From positions 9,978,501 through 10,042,500 of the forward strand of contig NC_003280.10 in the NCBI RefSeq assembly GCF_000002985.6: a DNA stretch of 64,000 bases, read 5' to 3'. The stretch's first letter is position 1; each line of letters begins with the position of its first letter. The DNA is from Caenorhabditis elegans. Its lineage: Eukaryota; Nematoda; Chromadorea; Rhabditida; Rhabditidae. A program made the translations under genes and the position numbers. The notes beneath the pieces were generated by a model, which saw only the letters and a program-made list of their open reading frames with translations, was not told where the DNA came from and searched no databases. Positions 12,660 to 25,509 of the stretch are shown here, in pieces.

Positions 12660-15600
12660 ATGTTTCGACGAAGATCGAAAAGTCTAGCAGTTACAGAACC
12701 TACTACTAATGGTACTGTAAAGAAAAAGAGAGGTCATGGGTATGTTGGTACAAACGAAAATTTTTTAGAGCAAATAATTATGTAATTTTCCAACTTCTGT
12801 ACAACTTCTCACTTTCCTTAACAGCTATGAAAAATATCATAAAATATTTCAATTCCCAATTTTTTCAGGACCACCGTTCGACTCCCCGTTTATCTTCGAG
12901 AGATCATCATGGCCGAGCCGAAATCCTTCGTAAGTTTTTTTTTTCGATCATGCAATCTTTCCGGTTTTTGTTTTTTTTGTGTGCATGTGATTCTGTTTTT
13001 TGTTTCATTTTTGAGTTTCAAAAATGACAGTTTCCTCCTAATTTGGAAATTCTAACACAAAAAACATTGCGTGTTGTTCTGTTCTACCCCATTACAGTCT
13101 TCTCGGAAATGCCACCCCCTTATTAACACAAATAGCCGACTTGGTGAACCATAAAATTGAGGTTTGAATCTTGAAGAAGCACGATGGAGCTTTTTATGTG
13201 CTCGAACAAGAGACAATTGTAATTTAGTGTGGGGGTGGTGGTAAAAAGGACATCAAAGATTGAATTTTCATAAGTGGAGAAAGCTTGGTCTGAAAATGTA
13301 CGCTTGAAGCATTTCTGGAAATTATGTAAATAGAAAGAATGGGAGTAATAAGAAGAAATTTCAGCTAGCTTATGAATTGTAAAGAAGTTACAAAGAACAC
13401 ATTGTAAATTGAAAACATGTTTTTTTTTGTCTGATTGTGAAATTATAAAAATTTCAGTGATATTTTTAGGGAGATATATGAGCTTCAAAGTTTGTTTTGT
13501 GCTGGAATACTTATTTCGCTGTCAAAGTAGAACAAAAAGCTGCAAATAGAATATGAACTGTAATTGGAAAAAAAAACATGCTATGCGATGTTTACACCCT
13601 CCATACATTCTAATATTCTCCACTTTCAAACAAATCTTCACTTCATTTTAAACTTTTTTTTCTCAAAATATCCACTTCCCAGTTCAAGTTGCTATTTTTA
13701 GTTCGAGCCGAGCTCCCATAGGAGCTTATCCTCCTCTTGTTAGGTTATGTGACCCGGGGCTCATAGGAACCACGTCATAAATCTAAAAGCCTTTATGTGC
13801 ACGAACCGTTAGCACAATCTTCCCCCTCTTTTGCAGAAAAAGTACAATTGAGTCGGTGGAAATTCAAATTAATTCAAATATTTTTGCTTCAACTTTTCTT
13901 TTTTTAACTGAAGCCAAAACTGACACAGATAGACATACACATCCGCCTCCCCTTATTTCCATAAACATTTTATGTCCTTTTGCTCTCTTACTCGCTTAGA
14001 TTTCTCACTCCCCCTTTTGTTAGTTTACCCTTTGATTCATGCTCATTTTTCTTTTTCTCCAAAAATTTATTTGACGTAGACAAATTGTTTTATGCTCTGT
14101 GCTCCGGGAAACTTTAGGCTTTAATCCGGTGTGTGTGTGTGCAACTTGTTGCAACAAAGTCAAAATCAGATGCGAAACGGAAATTCCGGGTGTAATCCAA
14201 TATCAGGCAGAGAAAAATTGAGCAGGAAAAGAAAAGACAAGGAGGATTTCCCCCTCTTCTTTTTGTTTATTTTCTCCTATTTCAAGATTAGTGTCAGTTT
14301 TTCATTGTGGGTGGCAGAATCTGCGCTCTATTGGCAACAAGAAAAAGTGAGAATTTGTTGGAATTGAATAATTTTATATTTATTAGCCCATGAGCATGAA
14401 CTAGGTTTTTGCAGCGGGCATTTGGAAATCTGGAAACAGTTTTTGAACTATTATTAATAATCACAAACGAACCCCATGATTGTTAGCAACTGCCTATTAC
14501 CAAGTTGCGAAACAATTTCATTTTTGGTCAAAAATTACGCCTCGACACGACTGAAAATTTTCTGAGCAATGGAATATGCGTCATTAAAAGTTTAATAGTT
14601 TCGGCTTCCTGTTCTTAATGCTATTTTCTCCTTAACTGCCAAATTTTAAGAGCAAAGTCGATAAAAATTGCGGAACGAACTCTTTAAATGCGCAAGTGAA
14701 AATTTTTCGATCGCGTCGAGACCATTTACCGTTATTTTGCCTCAAAAAATCGGATTGTTACACAACTGGATAATATAATTTATGAACAACTTACATAACT
14801 TTCTTCTATCTTGCTCTAACGCCATGAACATTTTGAACCTAGTTGGTAGCTGATTTAAACTTTTGAACTTTGCGCCACAAATAGTGACGTATAGCTGTAT
14901 TCTGCCAAGATTCATGAAAGTTGACATGAGAACTTTACTCTCAACTCAACTTTCCAAAAAACGTTTTTTTCAACAAAAAGTCACATCACACTTTATGTGT
15001 ATTTTTCTTTCGTTTTCCAACTTCAATCCAGCTGGCAAGTGGCCAAGTGTCAAAACAATAGTAGCCTCTTCCCCTTGAGAAATAGGCCACGCCCACATTT
15101 TGGTGGCTCCCTTCCCTTCGTTGAGCCACCGCCCGCCCCAGCATCTACTCTTGAAGCCTAGTTGCTGCTTCACTTTGTCACCCCCACTTGTTCTATCTTC
15201 TACCCGAAGCTCCCTTCGTCTAATCCGCCAAACTGTTGTCGATCAAGAATCTTAATTTGGGACTTGGTGACCATGGTCAACTGAGTCCCAAAACGTGGCT
15301 TCAGCAATATCAGAAAAAGAACCAAAAAGAGCAGCCGCCGTGTCTGCCGAGTTGCTCGACATCCAGCTCTTGCTCGACGAGCACCTCATCGTGCTACCCA
15401 CTGGGAACTTGCTACGAAACGATTGGAGATGATATGCCGTCGGTTTGGCACTGTGCCAAATATATCGTAGGACTTTTATTGGGGGTTCTGGGTGCAGATT
15501 TTCATCGTCTTCTTGTAGGACCGTGAAAATCTGAAATTCTGTGCAGTGCTTTTTCTTGCAGTGAACTTTAGTTCTAGTTTGTCCAGTTTTGTGTCAGTTC

Positions 15601-18600
15601 AGTCAGTTTCAGTTTCTCTTTTTTTCAGTTTTTCAGTTTAAATTTCAACCAGTGATGTCCAATCTAACCATCAAGTTTTTGAGTGGCTCCCGATGTTTTT
15701 TGTGAAACCGAGAATTTCGGGAATAGCTCAAAAACAAATTCCAACAACTCAAGTTAATATTTCGTATTATTTCAGAACATCCCATACCGTTCCAAGCTCA
15801 CCGAGCGCATCGAGCCCGGACAAACTCTGATCATTCGTGGAAAGACTATCGATGAGTCCAAGAGGTAATCGAGATTTTGACAATATTCATTCGAATTCTA
15901 ACCCGAAGAAACTTGCAGGTTCAACATTAATCTCCACAAGGATTCTCCAGATTTCTCCGGCAACGACGTGCCTCTTCATCTTTCCATCCGTTTCGACGAG
16001 GGAAAGGTAGGTCATTTGATGTTCGAGCTTCTGACTATTATAGGAACTAAAACCATTAAAACACATACATAAACACACAGAAAAAACAAAGTTTCCGCCC
16101 GAGATATACATAAGGCTCGATCAAGCGTATGAGCTATAAAAAATTGGCGCTTCTTTCCATCTTCTCCATCCACATAATGGGTTTAACCGGGGTGACATGA
16201 ATAGAGGGAGCCCAATGGGACCCAGAAGCTCTAGCTTTCAGACATCAGGAAATTGGCTTGCTTTTGGCTTCACATTTTCCCGTTTCTTCTTACTTCCTTC
16301 AAGCTTCTTTTTCTTGATTTCTTTTTGATGATGTTTACCCTTTCGGCATGTGTGAGGGATGATGGTGGTGAGCCGAGAAAATGATTGATCCGTGCTCATT
16401 GCCTTGCCCTTCACTCACTCAAATAGACAGTGAATCTGTGTCAGGTGATCCCACACACACACACACACACTCACTCCGTTTCCAGATCATATTCGAAAAG
16501 TGGCAGCGAGAAAAAACGCTGAGATCAAGTGTAGGTTTTGAATGTTCACAACTCCCCCTTTCTGATACACCCTAGAATATATGTGTATTTTTTGTGCATG
16601 CATCATTTCCACCGAACTTGTTTTTTTAAATGTATAGATCAATTTGGTTATAAAATTTTAAAAATCGATTATCTGGAGTGGCTTCGGTCGACACAAAATT
16701 AAGAGGTTAAGAAAATGGTAGAATCTTATTATACTCATAATAAAATTGATAGACCAAAAAACTCGTGATATCCGCAATAAAACGAATACTACCTGGGAAA
16801 AAACAAGAAGACCACGCGCGATTGAAATAGTTCAAAAACTGAAAACTTTTGTCGAAAGTCTATAAGTTCATATTTTCGGATCAAGTCGATAAGTTTTAAA
16901 TTAAAATGAAGATTTATTCATTTTCGCTAAAATTGATGAATTTCAGGATAATTTAAGACATTTCTATTTTAATTTCTGAAATTAAAAATTAAGCTCAATT
17001 TACTTTAGAATGCGATTTCGTAAAGCCTACCACAAACAACAAGAAACAGGTGGCTGTAAAAAAATGAACACCGACAAGAAAGTGACTTTCCATTCTAGAC
17101 TCTAAACAATTTTTTGCAGATCGTCTACAACGCATACACCAAGGGAACATGGGGAAAAGAAGAACGCGCCAAGAATCCTATCAAGAAGGGCGACGATTTC
17201 GATATCCGCATTCGGGCTCACGATTCCAAGTTCCAAGTGTCCATTAACCACGTGAGTACTCTTGATCATTTTATTCTGGACGTGTTTGGTCAAGTGCATG
17301 CGGGTTAAAAAGTTAAAAACTTTTTGACAGGGCATCAACATCAAACGTCAGAAAAGTGTTAGTCTTCCCCTAGAGGGACTGAAGCCTCCGTGAACTCATT
17401 CCTCGAGAGCTCACTCAAAATGAGCAAAAGCATTGAAGGAGGTTGGGACGAAAAACGATTTTTCTCTTTTCTATTGAAACTGGGGGAGATTTTTTTTTTT
17501 CAAAAATCACTCTTTTCCCGGCTAAAACAATAGGAATATAATTGTGGAGAGTTCGAAACAAAGACTAAACGTCTGGAACTCTTCCTCCCCAATTTTTCTT
17601 CTTTTCTATTTTGAAGAAAAACGGAAATGATGAGATGAGGTTTGACAGGTGAGGGAACGAGTTTCTTGCGCCATCACTTGAAATGAGCCTCGTCCATCAT
17701 CTTATTTCAAATATCAGGGATTGGGATTTCCAGAAGAACTTTGAGCTATGGCTCACGGCTCACGGCTCAAATGTTCCAACGAAAAGAGGGAGCTTGTAGC
17801 TTTTATGATCGCTTTGTGGAATCTTGTTTTTGAAAAAAAACCACTTGATTTCGTGGATTCCAATCAATTATAGAAATTCCAGAAATTTGTTTCAATTTTA
17901 CAAATGAATCCGGACCAGTCATTCGTCCGGATTTCTAGAACCGGGTTTTTGGGCGTTATTTTACCGCAAAATTCAATTAAAACATTAAAAAAATCTCACC
18001 TTCATTCTCTCAGGTTGACAAGTAAGCTTTTTTGGGAAGGCTTCAGTTTAACAAGTTTTGAACCTTAAAAATAGAATAGATCTCTAGAGTTCACAGTTAA
18101 AAAAAAAAATCATGATCAACTTTATAAGTTTTTAATTTTGAAATTTCTGCACTAAATTTTGTAAACTGCAGTATATTTACCAACTGAATTAGTTGAATAC
18201 ATTGTATACATCCTAGGTATTTATTTTTAACTGAATAAATCAAAACATACAACTTGTAGTAGACATTTGCCCTATTCTAACTTGGTGCACAACACAAAAA
18301 CTTTCACATTTAGCCTCTATTTTTATCCCTTGACACATCTGGCAGCCAACATTTCTGACCAGCAGGAAGTGATTCTCGATCTCCGATCCCTTCCGCCTCA
18401 CAAATTCTCACAGAGTCCAGAGTGGCTAACACAAAAACGAGAAATTTTGAGTCATTGTAAAGTCAAGTTGGAGTACCTCTCTAAAATATTCATAACTTCC
18501 ATTTTGGACCTTTTCCACTTTTAGCTAGAAAGGCTTAGAACACTGAATTGAATAAGCTTCAGACAAAAGAAGAAGGATTCAAAAAACTCATCAGTGTTTT

Positions 18601-21484
18601 ATAAGAATGTGCTCTTAAATTTGTATGTGGTGCTCCAAAGAGAAATCCGAACATTTATGAGGCCTTAGGGAACGGCACGGTTCAGGAGCACAAAGAGTCG
18701 AATGAATGTAGAGATATGGGGGCAAAAAATGGAGTCACACGCACACATTCATGTTTTTTGGTTCCTTTTTCCAAAACTGTGATGCTCTCTTCATTCGTCT
18801 TCTTTTTCTTCCTTATTTGGCGGGAACCGCTGAAAAAATAAGGAGAAAACTGGGGAAGAAAAGAAGCTGATTTGTGTCCTAAAACAACGAAAGACGTGAA
18901 AAGTGGAAGAAATAAAAAACAAAAACAAGGAAGAATCAGAGGAAATTGAGTGGAAAAGTACAAGAATTTTGGAGATGTTGTGGTTTGAACTGACACAATT
19001 TGATCAATGAGAATAGGAATGCCTGAATAGTTGAACTTTTCAAAAAAAAAGTATTGTTCTAAGAGTTAAGAGTTTAAGAATCTTCGGGTCACGGATCTTT
19101 GTCTAAAGCTAAAACGCTGTAAATTTTCTTTGCAACAAACTATTAGGGCCCCCGCAAACTTAAATGACGTAGATTCATAAGCCAACATATGGTTGGAGCT
19201 CTTGAAAAAAAGTTTTGTTTACGATTTTTAATCTATGCTTCTCTTAGAGTATTCTAGCTTGTAATTGTCGCCCTAAATTTTATATTTTTGTCGTTCTTTT
19301 TTTGCCTCTTCTGCATTCCTGCAACAAAAAAACAAACTGAAAAATTGTTTTTCGCCCCTTACCAAATCTGTTTTGAGAAATGGGGTCTCGAGGACTTTGG
19401 GTCAATTTATAAACACACCCCAGAATTATTCAGTGGGAACTTTGTTAAGACACGGAAGTAATATGATTTTTTTTTCAGAAAGAGGTGAAGAACTTCGAGC
19501 ACCGTATCCCACTCAACTCGGTGTCCCATTTGTCCATCGATGGGGATGTTGTCCTGAACCACGTTCAATGGGGAGGAAAGTACTACGTGAGTTTCCATTC
19601 AAAAGTACTTTATTTAAAATAAAGTACTTTTGTATTATAAACCACCATTTAATAAAATTTTGATTTCGTTAGATTATCCATTTAAATAAAACCTTATCAT
19701 CCTTGTTAGGCTTAGAAATGAAAAAAATTGAAATTCTGAAAAAAATTCAAAAAAATTTCAAAAATTTACTTCTCAGTTTTTCCAGAAAGCCTTTAAGCTC
19801 AAAAAAAAAACATAATATGATGTAAGCAAAAATAGATGAATTATACTCAGCAACTCATACTAAACTAATTTCAGCCAGTCCCATATGAATCCGGAATCGC
19901 CGCCGATGGATTGGTCCCAGGAAAGACTCTCGTTGTCTATGGAACTCCAGAGAAGAAGGCCAAGAAGTGAGTGATAAATTGATTGAAACTTTCATATCGT
20001 TTTGTGTTCAGATTCAATATTAACCTTCTCAAGAAGAACGGAGATATTGCTCTTCATTTCAATCCACGTTTCGATGAGAAGGTAGGATTTTTTATAATGT
20101 TCAGACGCAAATACTAAACTTCTTTATTTGCAACTTCTCAAAACTAAAAGATTAAAAATAAAAACCCAAAAATGCATTCTCTTCCATTTTCAGGCAAATG
20201 GATTTATGTGCGCTAAGCCGACCCCTGGAGTAGGTTCATTTGTGTAGTATCGGTTATTTATTTTGGTTATTGTGTTTGTGATGTTTCCTATACTTTTGTT
20301 CAAATTATGCATTCAAATTTTGCTCTAATTCTATAGAGCGCATTTGCATAAGATTTTTGGAAATTATTCAAATATTTTATAAGTTTCCTATGTTCAGTGA
20401 AAGCTAACATTTCCGATGGAAAAGGACTTACAAAATTTTTTTTTCATAAAATCCTAAAAGTTCCCAAAAATCCGGTTGAAAATATATCGCATTTACAGAA
20501 GGATTACGATCCTTTTATTGAAACCAACGAGGTTTGTTTGAAATCTGTAACCGCTTCGAGATCCGGCTTACTCGCAATTTTCAATGGCCTGGATCTCGGG
20601 GCTCAAGCCTATAGAGTTTGAATTTTCTGTTGTTTTTTGATAAATGTTCCTATGTTATGGATGTAAGATGGCATGCGGAAATATTCAAAAATTGTTTTCA
20701 GAGTGTCGTCCGTAACTCGCTTGTCAATGGAGAATGGGGAAATGAGGAACGAGAGGGAAAGAACCCATTCGAGAGATTGACGGCTTTCGATTTGGAGATC
20801 AGAAACGAAGAGTTTGCTTTCCAGGTTTGTATACCTTTAGCCGCAATCATAATTGAGTATATACGTAGTTTCAAACAAAAACTCGGACGTCTAGTTTTGA
20901 TAATAATCATGAAGAAATTGTATCATTGATGATAAGTTTCAGTTTTTTAAAACCTGGCTTGAGACGAAGTCACGTTTTTTGTTAAGAAGCTTAGTTTTAG
21001 GCACAGGTGTAGGTGAATAAGTTTAACAGACTGTAGGTCAGTTGTGGGTGGAAATATGTTTTGACAATTGTTTTAATACATTAAAATAGAATTAGTTGAT
21101 CAAAAAATATTTTTTAATTTTGTCAGAAGTTGCTTGAAAGCTTAGTCAGTAGTAGGAAAAACATCCAGGATTATTTGTAGAATTTTTATTAGTTTTTGAA
21201 CATCTTCCAAAACTTTCAGCCAAAAAGGCACATTTTTGAATAAGCCACAACATGGTCACTCCTTCTGTGAACTTAGAAATTCTAGACACAACTTATCGAA
21301 TATTAATCTGCACAAAAACTTGATTTTATATAAGTTTCTGAAACTTCAGATCTTTGTCAACGGAGAACGCTTCGCCTCATACGCCCACCGCGTCGACCCA
21401 CACGACATCGCCGGACTTCAGATTCAGGGAGACATTGAGCTGACAGGAATCCAGGTTGTCAACAATCAACCTGCTCAGGAATAA
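12660..21484 (+). CDS. lec-3: Tandem-repeat galectin LEC-3
   Basis: A beta-galactoside-binding lectin with two carbohydrate-recognition domains. Exons: 12660-12739, 12869-12929, 15776-15864, 15919-16006, 17120-17251, 19479-19586, 19875-19966, 20012-20081, 20702-20824 and 21350-21484. From the ATG at 12909 the product is 285 residues (starts MAEPKSF); from the in-frame ATG at 12660 it is 325. Domain 2 carries the full sugar-binding set (HFNPR, then RNS, then WGNEER). Domain 1 reads HLSIR, so the usual Asn of H-x-N-x-R is Ser, while WGKEER is kept. There is no signal peptide, as is normal for galectins. Introns near the 5' end are long (up to 2.8 kb) and hold candidate alternative exons. An AATAAA lies at about 21827. 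The gene meets nlt-1 tail to tail. The name rests on recall of the family and locus; the alternative is another worm galectin paralogue. Confidence 0.95.
15432..15526 (+). other. Possible alternative first exon within lec-3 intron
   Basis: A comparatively GC-rich open stretch (about 15222-15526) sits in the 2.8-kb lec-3 intron. Its first in-frame ATG, at about 15432, would encode a short hydrophobic peptide (MPSVWHCAKYIVG...). A GTAGGA sequence just before the stop could serve as a weak donor and would join in phase 0 to the lec-3 exon at 15776. Nothing else supports it. Confidence 0.2.
16451..16474. repeat. (CA)n microsatellite in lec-3 intron
   Basis: A simple CACACA run of about 20 bases followed by CTCACTC, inside an intron. 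No function is implied. Confidence 0.8.
20194..20229 (+). other. lec-3: Candidate 36-nt cassette exon of lec-3
   Basis: This segment is preceded by TTTTCAG and followed by GTAGGT. It is exactly 12 codons long, open, and phase 0 at both ends, so it can be included or skipped between lec-3 exons 20012-20081 and 20702-20824 without changing the frame. It would insert ANGFMCAKPTPG into the second carbohydrate-recognition domain, after the HFNPRFDEK strand. Confidence 0.55.
20499..20531 (+). other. lec-3: Candidate 33-nt cassette exon of lec-3
   Basis: Preceded by TTTACAG and followed by GTTTGT. It is 11 open codons (KDYDPFIETNE), phase 0 at both ends, in the same intron region as the 36-nt candidate. 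It could be mutually exclusive with, or additive to, that exon and with direct splicing. Confidence 0.5.
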
Positions 21485-21826
21485 GAGACTCATCCAGCCA
21501 CTCATATAGTTCACCACGTCCCTAGTTTCTTTCTATCTCTGATATATTTGAAATTCGCCCCAAAATCATCCCTTCACAATCCAATATCTGTCACTTTCTC
21601 CACGTCTCCATGGTTTCTTTTTTTTTGGTTTTTTCCTGAATTTTCAAAATTCAGTATCTACGTTTTTGTCCCCCACCACCCGATTTTTCAATTCATATTC
21701 TGCTTTTCCATACCACTGCCCCCCATCATCAAAAAATAATTCATTTAAAAAGACCAAAAAGTATTCAAATTCTTCCTTTTTTCCCATTTTTTCGTTGGAA
21801 TGCTAAGAGCTGTCAATGTGAACACA

Positions 21827-21858
21827 ATAAAGTTATATGGCCACAATAATAGTTTATT
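21827..21858. terminator. Convergent poly(A) signals of lec-3 and nlt-1
   Basis: AATAAA on plus at about 21827 (lec-3) and TTTATT at about 21853-21858 (AATAAA on minus, nlt-1) lie within about 30 bp. The two 3' untranslated regions should therefore overlap. Confidence 0.7.
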
Positions 21859-21904
21859 TGGAAATGATTTTAATACAAAATATGGCATAATGGGTGGTTT
21901 TTGT

Positions 21905-22602
21905 TTAGAGCTTGGCTTTGAGCATCTTTGGGTCGAGAATAGTACGGAGCTTCATTGCCTTGGCAATATTTCCCTTAAGCTTCATCTTTCCTTGCATGAA
22001 AGCCTGGAATAAATATTTAAATAGTACATCATAAATTTAATTGATGTCTCGGCTAACGTTCTGGCAACATTTTGCTAGCAGTTTTTGAAAATATGTTAGA
22101 TTGTTCACATGAAGTTTTTCTTACTATTATATGAGGTTTCAACTTTCATATTCGGAAACAATTTTAAGGCGATCTGGGCCCCGCCATTTTTCTTTTTGGA
22201 TGTCTCCTTTTTGTCCAAATCTTGAACTTTTACAAGATCTATGAAAAATTAGCAAAAAAAAGCAGTTGTCTCACCTGATCTGGCTTCATCTTTCCGGCGG
22301 CAATAGCAATGAAATCGGAATCCTTAATATTAATCTCAATCTCAACTGGTCGAGAAGAATCGTCTCCGACGTATGGAGTGTCTGATTTGGCATCAATTGT
22401 CCAGACCTTTGTCTTTCCATCGGCTCCAGCAATTGTCATACGGAATGAGGTGCCCACCTTCTTCACCATTTCTTTGTCCTGGAATTTACTTCACATTTTT
22501 CTATTTTTTCAGGTTTGAAGGTTTCAGGTACACCACAAAGATACTCACGGTGGCAATTCTCTCCTTGATCTCCTCAAAAATAACATCGGACTTGAAAGCC
22601 AT
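21905..22602 (-). CDS. nlt-1: SCP2-domain lipid-transfer protein NLT-1, 118 residues
   Basis: Non-specific lipid-transfer (sterol carrier protein 2) domain protein. Exons 22602-22549, 22478-22275 and 22003-21905 give 18 + 68 + 32 codons plus stop. The protein is a single SCP2 fold with the usual pattern: an N-terminal helix, a beta sheet containing TFRM-like and VWTIDAK strands, then IAIAAGKMKPDQ and MQGKMKLKGN near the end. It ends in AKL, a type 1 peroxisomal targeting signal, so it should act in the peroxisome, where SCP2 proteins bind fatty acyl-CoA or sterols. Its start faces the SLC22-like gene across about 820 bp, so the two may share a control region. Length equals that of stand-alone SCP2 proteins. 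Confidence 0.93.
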
Positions 22603-23419
22603 TGTTGAAGCTGTAAACTATGAAAAATGATTTATTGCGTTTGAAAACCACACCAAAAATGAAAACGACGAGAAATCAATGGACTGATAAGAGGCCTAAA
22701 ACACGGATCTTGTTGATAAGACCCCTGGAGAATTAGAGAAGGAGACGACAACTGAATCCGCCTAAACAGAGACGACACGGGAATGAACAAATTAGTGACC
22801 GCCATCAAAAGTTTTATATATGCAATCAAACAAGACTACACTGAGGCAAAACTTTTTCTTATCAGTGGTACAAAGTAGGGCTCGAAAGTAGAGAAAAAAT
22901 GGGAAAAAGTGTAGAAAGCACGCTTTGTATGATAGTGGAGTTGAACGAGTTTGAACTATTTTCGCTAATGAACGGAGCTGGTGGTACAAAAACTACAAAA
23001 GTTAAACTACGAAAATTTATTGGTGTGGAATCTTTTGGAAATCATTAAAAGATCCAAAAGTAAAAATTAAAAAAAAATGAAGGACAACCCGAACGAAGGC
23101 TAAACTGAATCCGTTAGATACCGGTGATGTTCCTGGTATAAATGACAACGCTCAACACTTGTTTGAAAGAATAAAGAAGGGCTTTCTATGATTTTCCCAT
23201 ACTTTTGAATTTGGAAAAAAAACAATATTTGGTTAAATTCTGCATTTTTCTTACCAGTCAAAAAAGAAAATAAAATAAAAATTTGGTTTACACGTACCGG
23301 CAGCCTAAAACTTTTTTAATTCGCAATGATCAGAGGATTTCAATTATTTCTCGATTCTCAAGTAATCACGTTCAACGATCATCATCAAATCATCCTGAAT
23401 CTGAATCAAAAACTACAAA

Positions 23420-25471
23420 ATGAACATCCCATCAGGGCAATGGAGACTCGACGTGATGATGATGTGCCTTTACCAAATGGCTCTGTTTTTCTCTGCCCAG
23501 CTCGTTTTTGTTATATTTCTGGAGTATATGCCAAAAACTGCTTGCACCGAAAGTAATTGTTTCTTGAATTTTAGAAATTAACATTTTTATTTGTTCAGAA
23601 AACTATTGCTACAAACTCGAGAGCAAATGTTTGTCGGATTACGATGAAAATAAGCCGAACATTTGTCTCGTACCAAATGGTTCAAAATCTCAATTTGATG
23701 AATGTGTGAACGATAAGAAGTATTTGTATTTTGAATCAGCTCAACATTATTATCAACAAGATTGCACGTCTTTGACTCAGTACTTTTTTATTCGACTTTA
23801 CATGCCAAATATGCCGAATCTTCCAGCTACTCCGCATCTACTAATATGTATCTCGGCGTTCTATTTGCCAATCTTATTCTAGGAGTTTTGGCTGACAAAC
23901 TTGGAAGACGTCCGATTTTCTTTGCATCTATCGCAATTGGAGTAGTTTCTCTGATTCTGTCAGCAGCAATACCATCTCTCATTGCATTCTACATTTTTCG
24001 ATTCACAACTGGAGTTGGTGTGGCTGGTGCACAAATTGTTGGATGGTCTTATGGATCCGAGATGATCTCTGCGAAACGAAGATTTCAACTGAGGACTTTT
24101 TCAAATTGGGTTAGTGTCTGAAAAGCGGACAAAACCGACGGATCAGACTGATAAGAGATACTTGTTGCACTTATTAAGTTTGTTTTAAAGTTAAGTACTG
24201 CTACTCGTCGGTCGGTCCAGACTATTTTGTTAATGTCATGAATTGTCATGAATTTCTAAATACACCGATGATGTTTTGGCCGGCACTAGTTGATCATTTA
24301 CAGGCCAACGCTAGAATCCTCGTTGTCTTCGTTGCTTTCATCACGCGTAGATGGGACACGGCTTCTTATGTCTGTGCTGCAATATCTGCATTGATCTTCC
24401 CAATTTTATGGAAGCTTCCCGAATCTCCAGTGTTCCTTGAGCAGAAGCATAGAATAGAAGAGGCGAATGAAGCACGAGAACAATTGGCAGAATTGTGTGA
24501 TATGGAATACGAAGAAAAGGAAGCAGCTGCAATTAATAATCTTAAAAAGATCACATTTATGGACTTGTGGAGGAATGAGAGATTGAGAACAAACTTTCTG
24601 GTTCTATGTTTTATGTGAGCACTTTGATATTGAATAATCGTTTCAGATGTGGTTTTTCAGGTGGTTCTTCGTAGGAATGGCAACTTATATCACTGATCTC
24701 AACGGTGCGGATATGTCTACAAACTTGTACGTTGGACAGTTTCTGTCAGGATTGCTTTTGACAATTTCCAAAATAATATTTGGATTCGCGGAGCCAAGAT
24801 TTGAATGGTTGGGGCGAAGAGCTATATTCCTATTCTCGCAGGGTGTTGCTATCATTGCCTACATACTTATTCTGGTTGCACTGGTCACTAGTAATAAGGT
24901 CAGAAAACTGTTTACGTTTGTTCAAAAGTGATAGCAATAATAGTTCAGGAAACAACATGGTATCTCATTGTCTATCTTTGTGCATATTCTTTTCAAGCAC
25001 TAGCAACAGAAACATGCTACCTCTCAGTTGCGGAACTTATTCCCACAGATGTGCGGGTTACTGTAGCAGCTATTACGAATATTTGTCTGAGACTGGGAAC
25101 AATTGTGGCTTCACTGACAAAACCACTCAAATTCTCATTTGAACCTGGCCTTTTCTTGATTAATTTGATTGTTTGTTCAATTGGAATCACAGTTGTCTAC
25201 TTCTATCTCGAAGAATCTAGGAATGTGAATCTTCAACATGTTGGGCAAGATGAGGAGCCATCTGCAGAAGATGAACACTCTAAAGCGATGCTGAACGACT
25301 CTGGGGAGAAGTAAGTACCGTAAAAATTGAGTGTTCAAGCTTGGTAATTTCAGATCAGCTGACGATTCCGGTGTAGCTTCAACTGACAATTCAGCACTTG
25401 CGACAAGTACCGACAGACGTGATGAAGCATCCGAGACGGAACATTCAAATACAAAGAGCAGAGTGGCATGA
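23420..25471 (+). CDS. SLC22-type major facilitator transporter, 541 residues
   Basis: A membrane transporter of the organic cation/anion (SLC22) group. Exons: 23420-23552, 23599-23779, 23827-24109, 24304-24614, 24661-24898, 24949-25310 and 25354-25471 (1,626 nt). The start is the first ATG after an in-frame stop. Order: TM1 (MMMCLYQMALFF...), a large Cys-containing extracellular loop, TM2 followed by the MFS motif LADKLGRRP, further membrane segments with WSYGSEMISAKRR, a cytoplasmic loop after LWKLPESPVFL, then TM7-12 and an acidic Ser/Asp-rich tail. PESP-type and LGRR-type motifs are typical of SLC22. Intron 2 is only 47 nt. One splice choice (24660/24661) was decided by frame: the other AG, six codons upstream, gives a stop. 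The substrate is unknown. It corresponds to ZK892.3 by recall. Confidence 0.88.
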
Positions 25472-25509
25472 TTGAGAACTTTTGCATAAAGTATATAAAT
25501 TTTTGGTCA

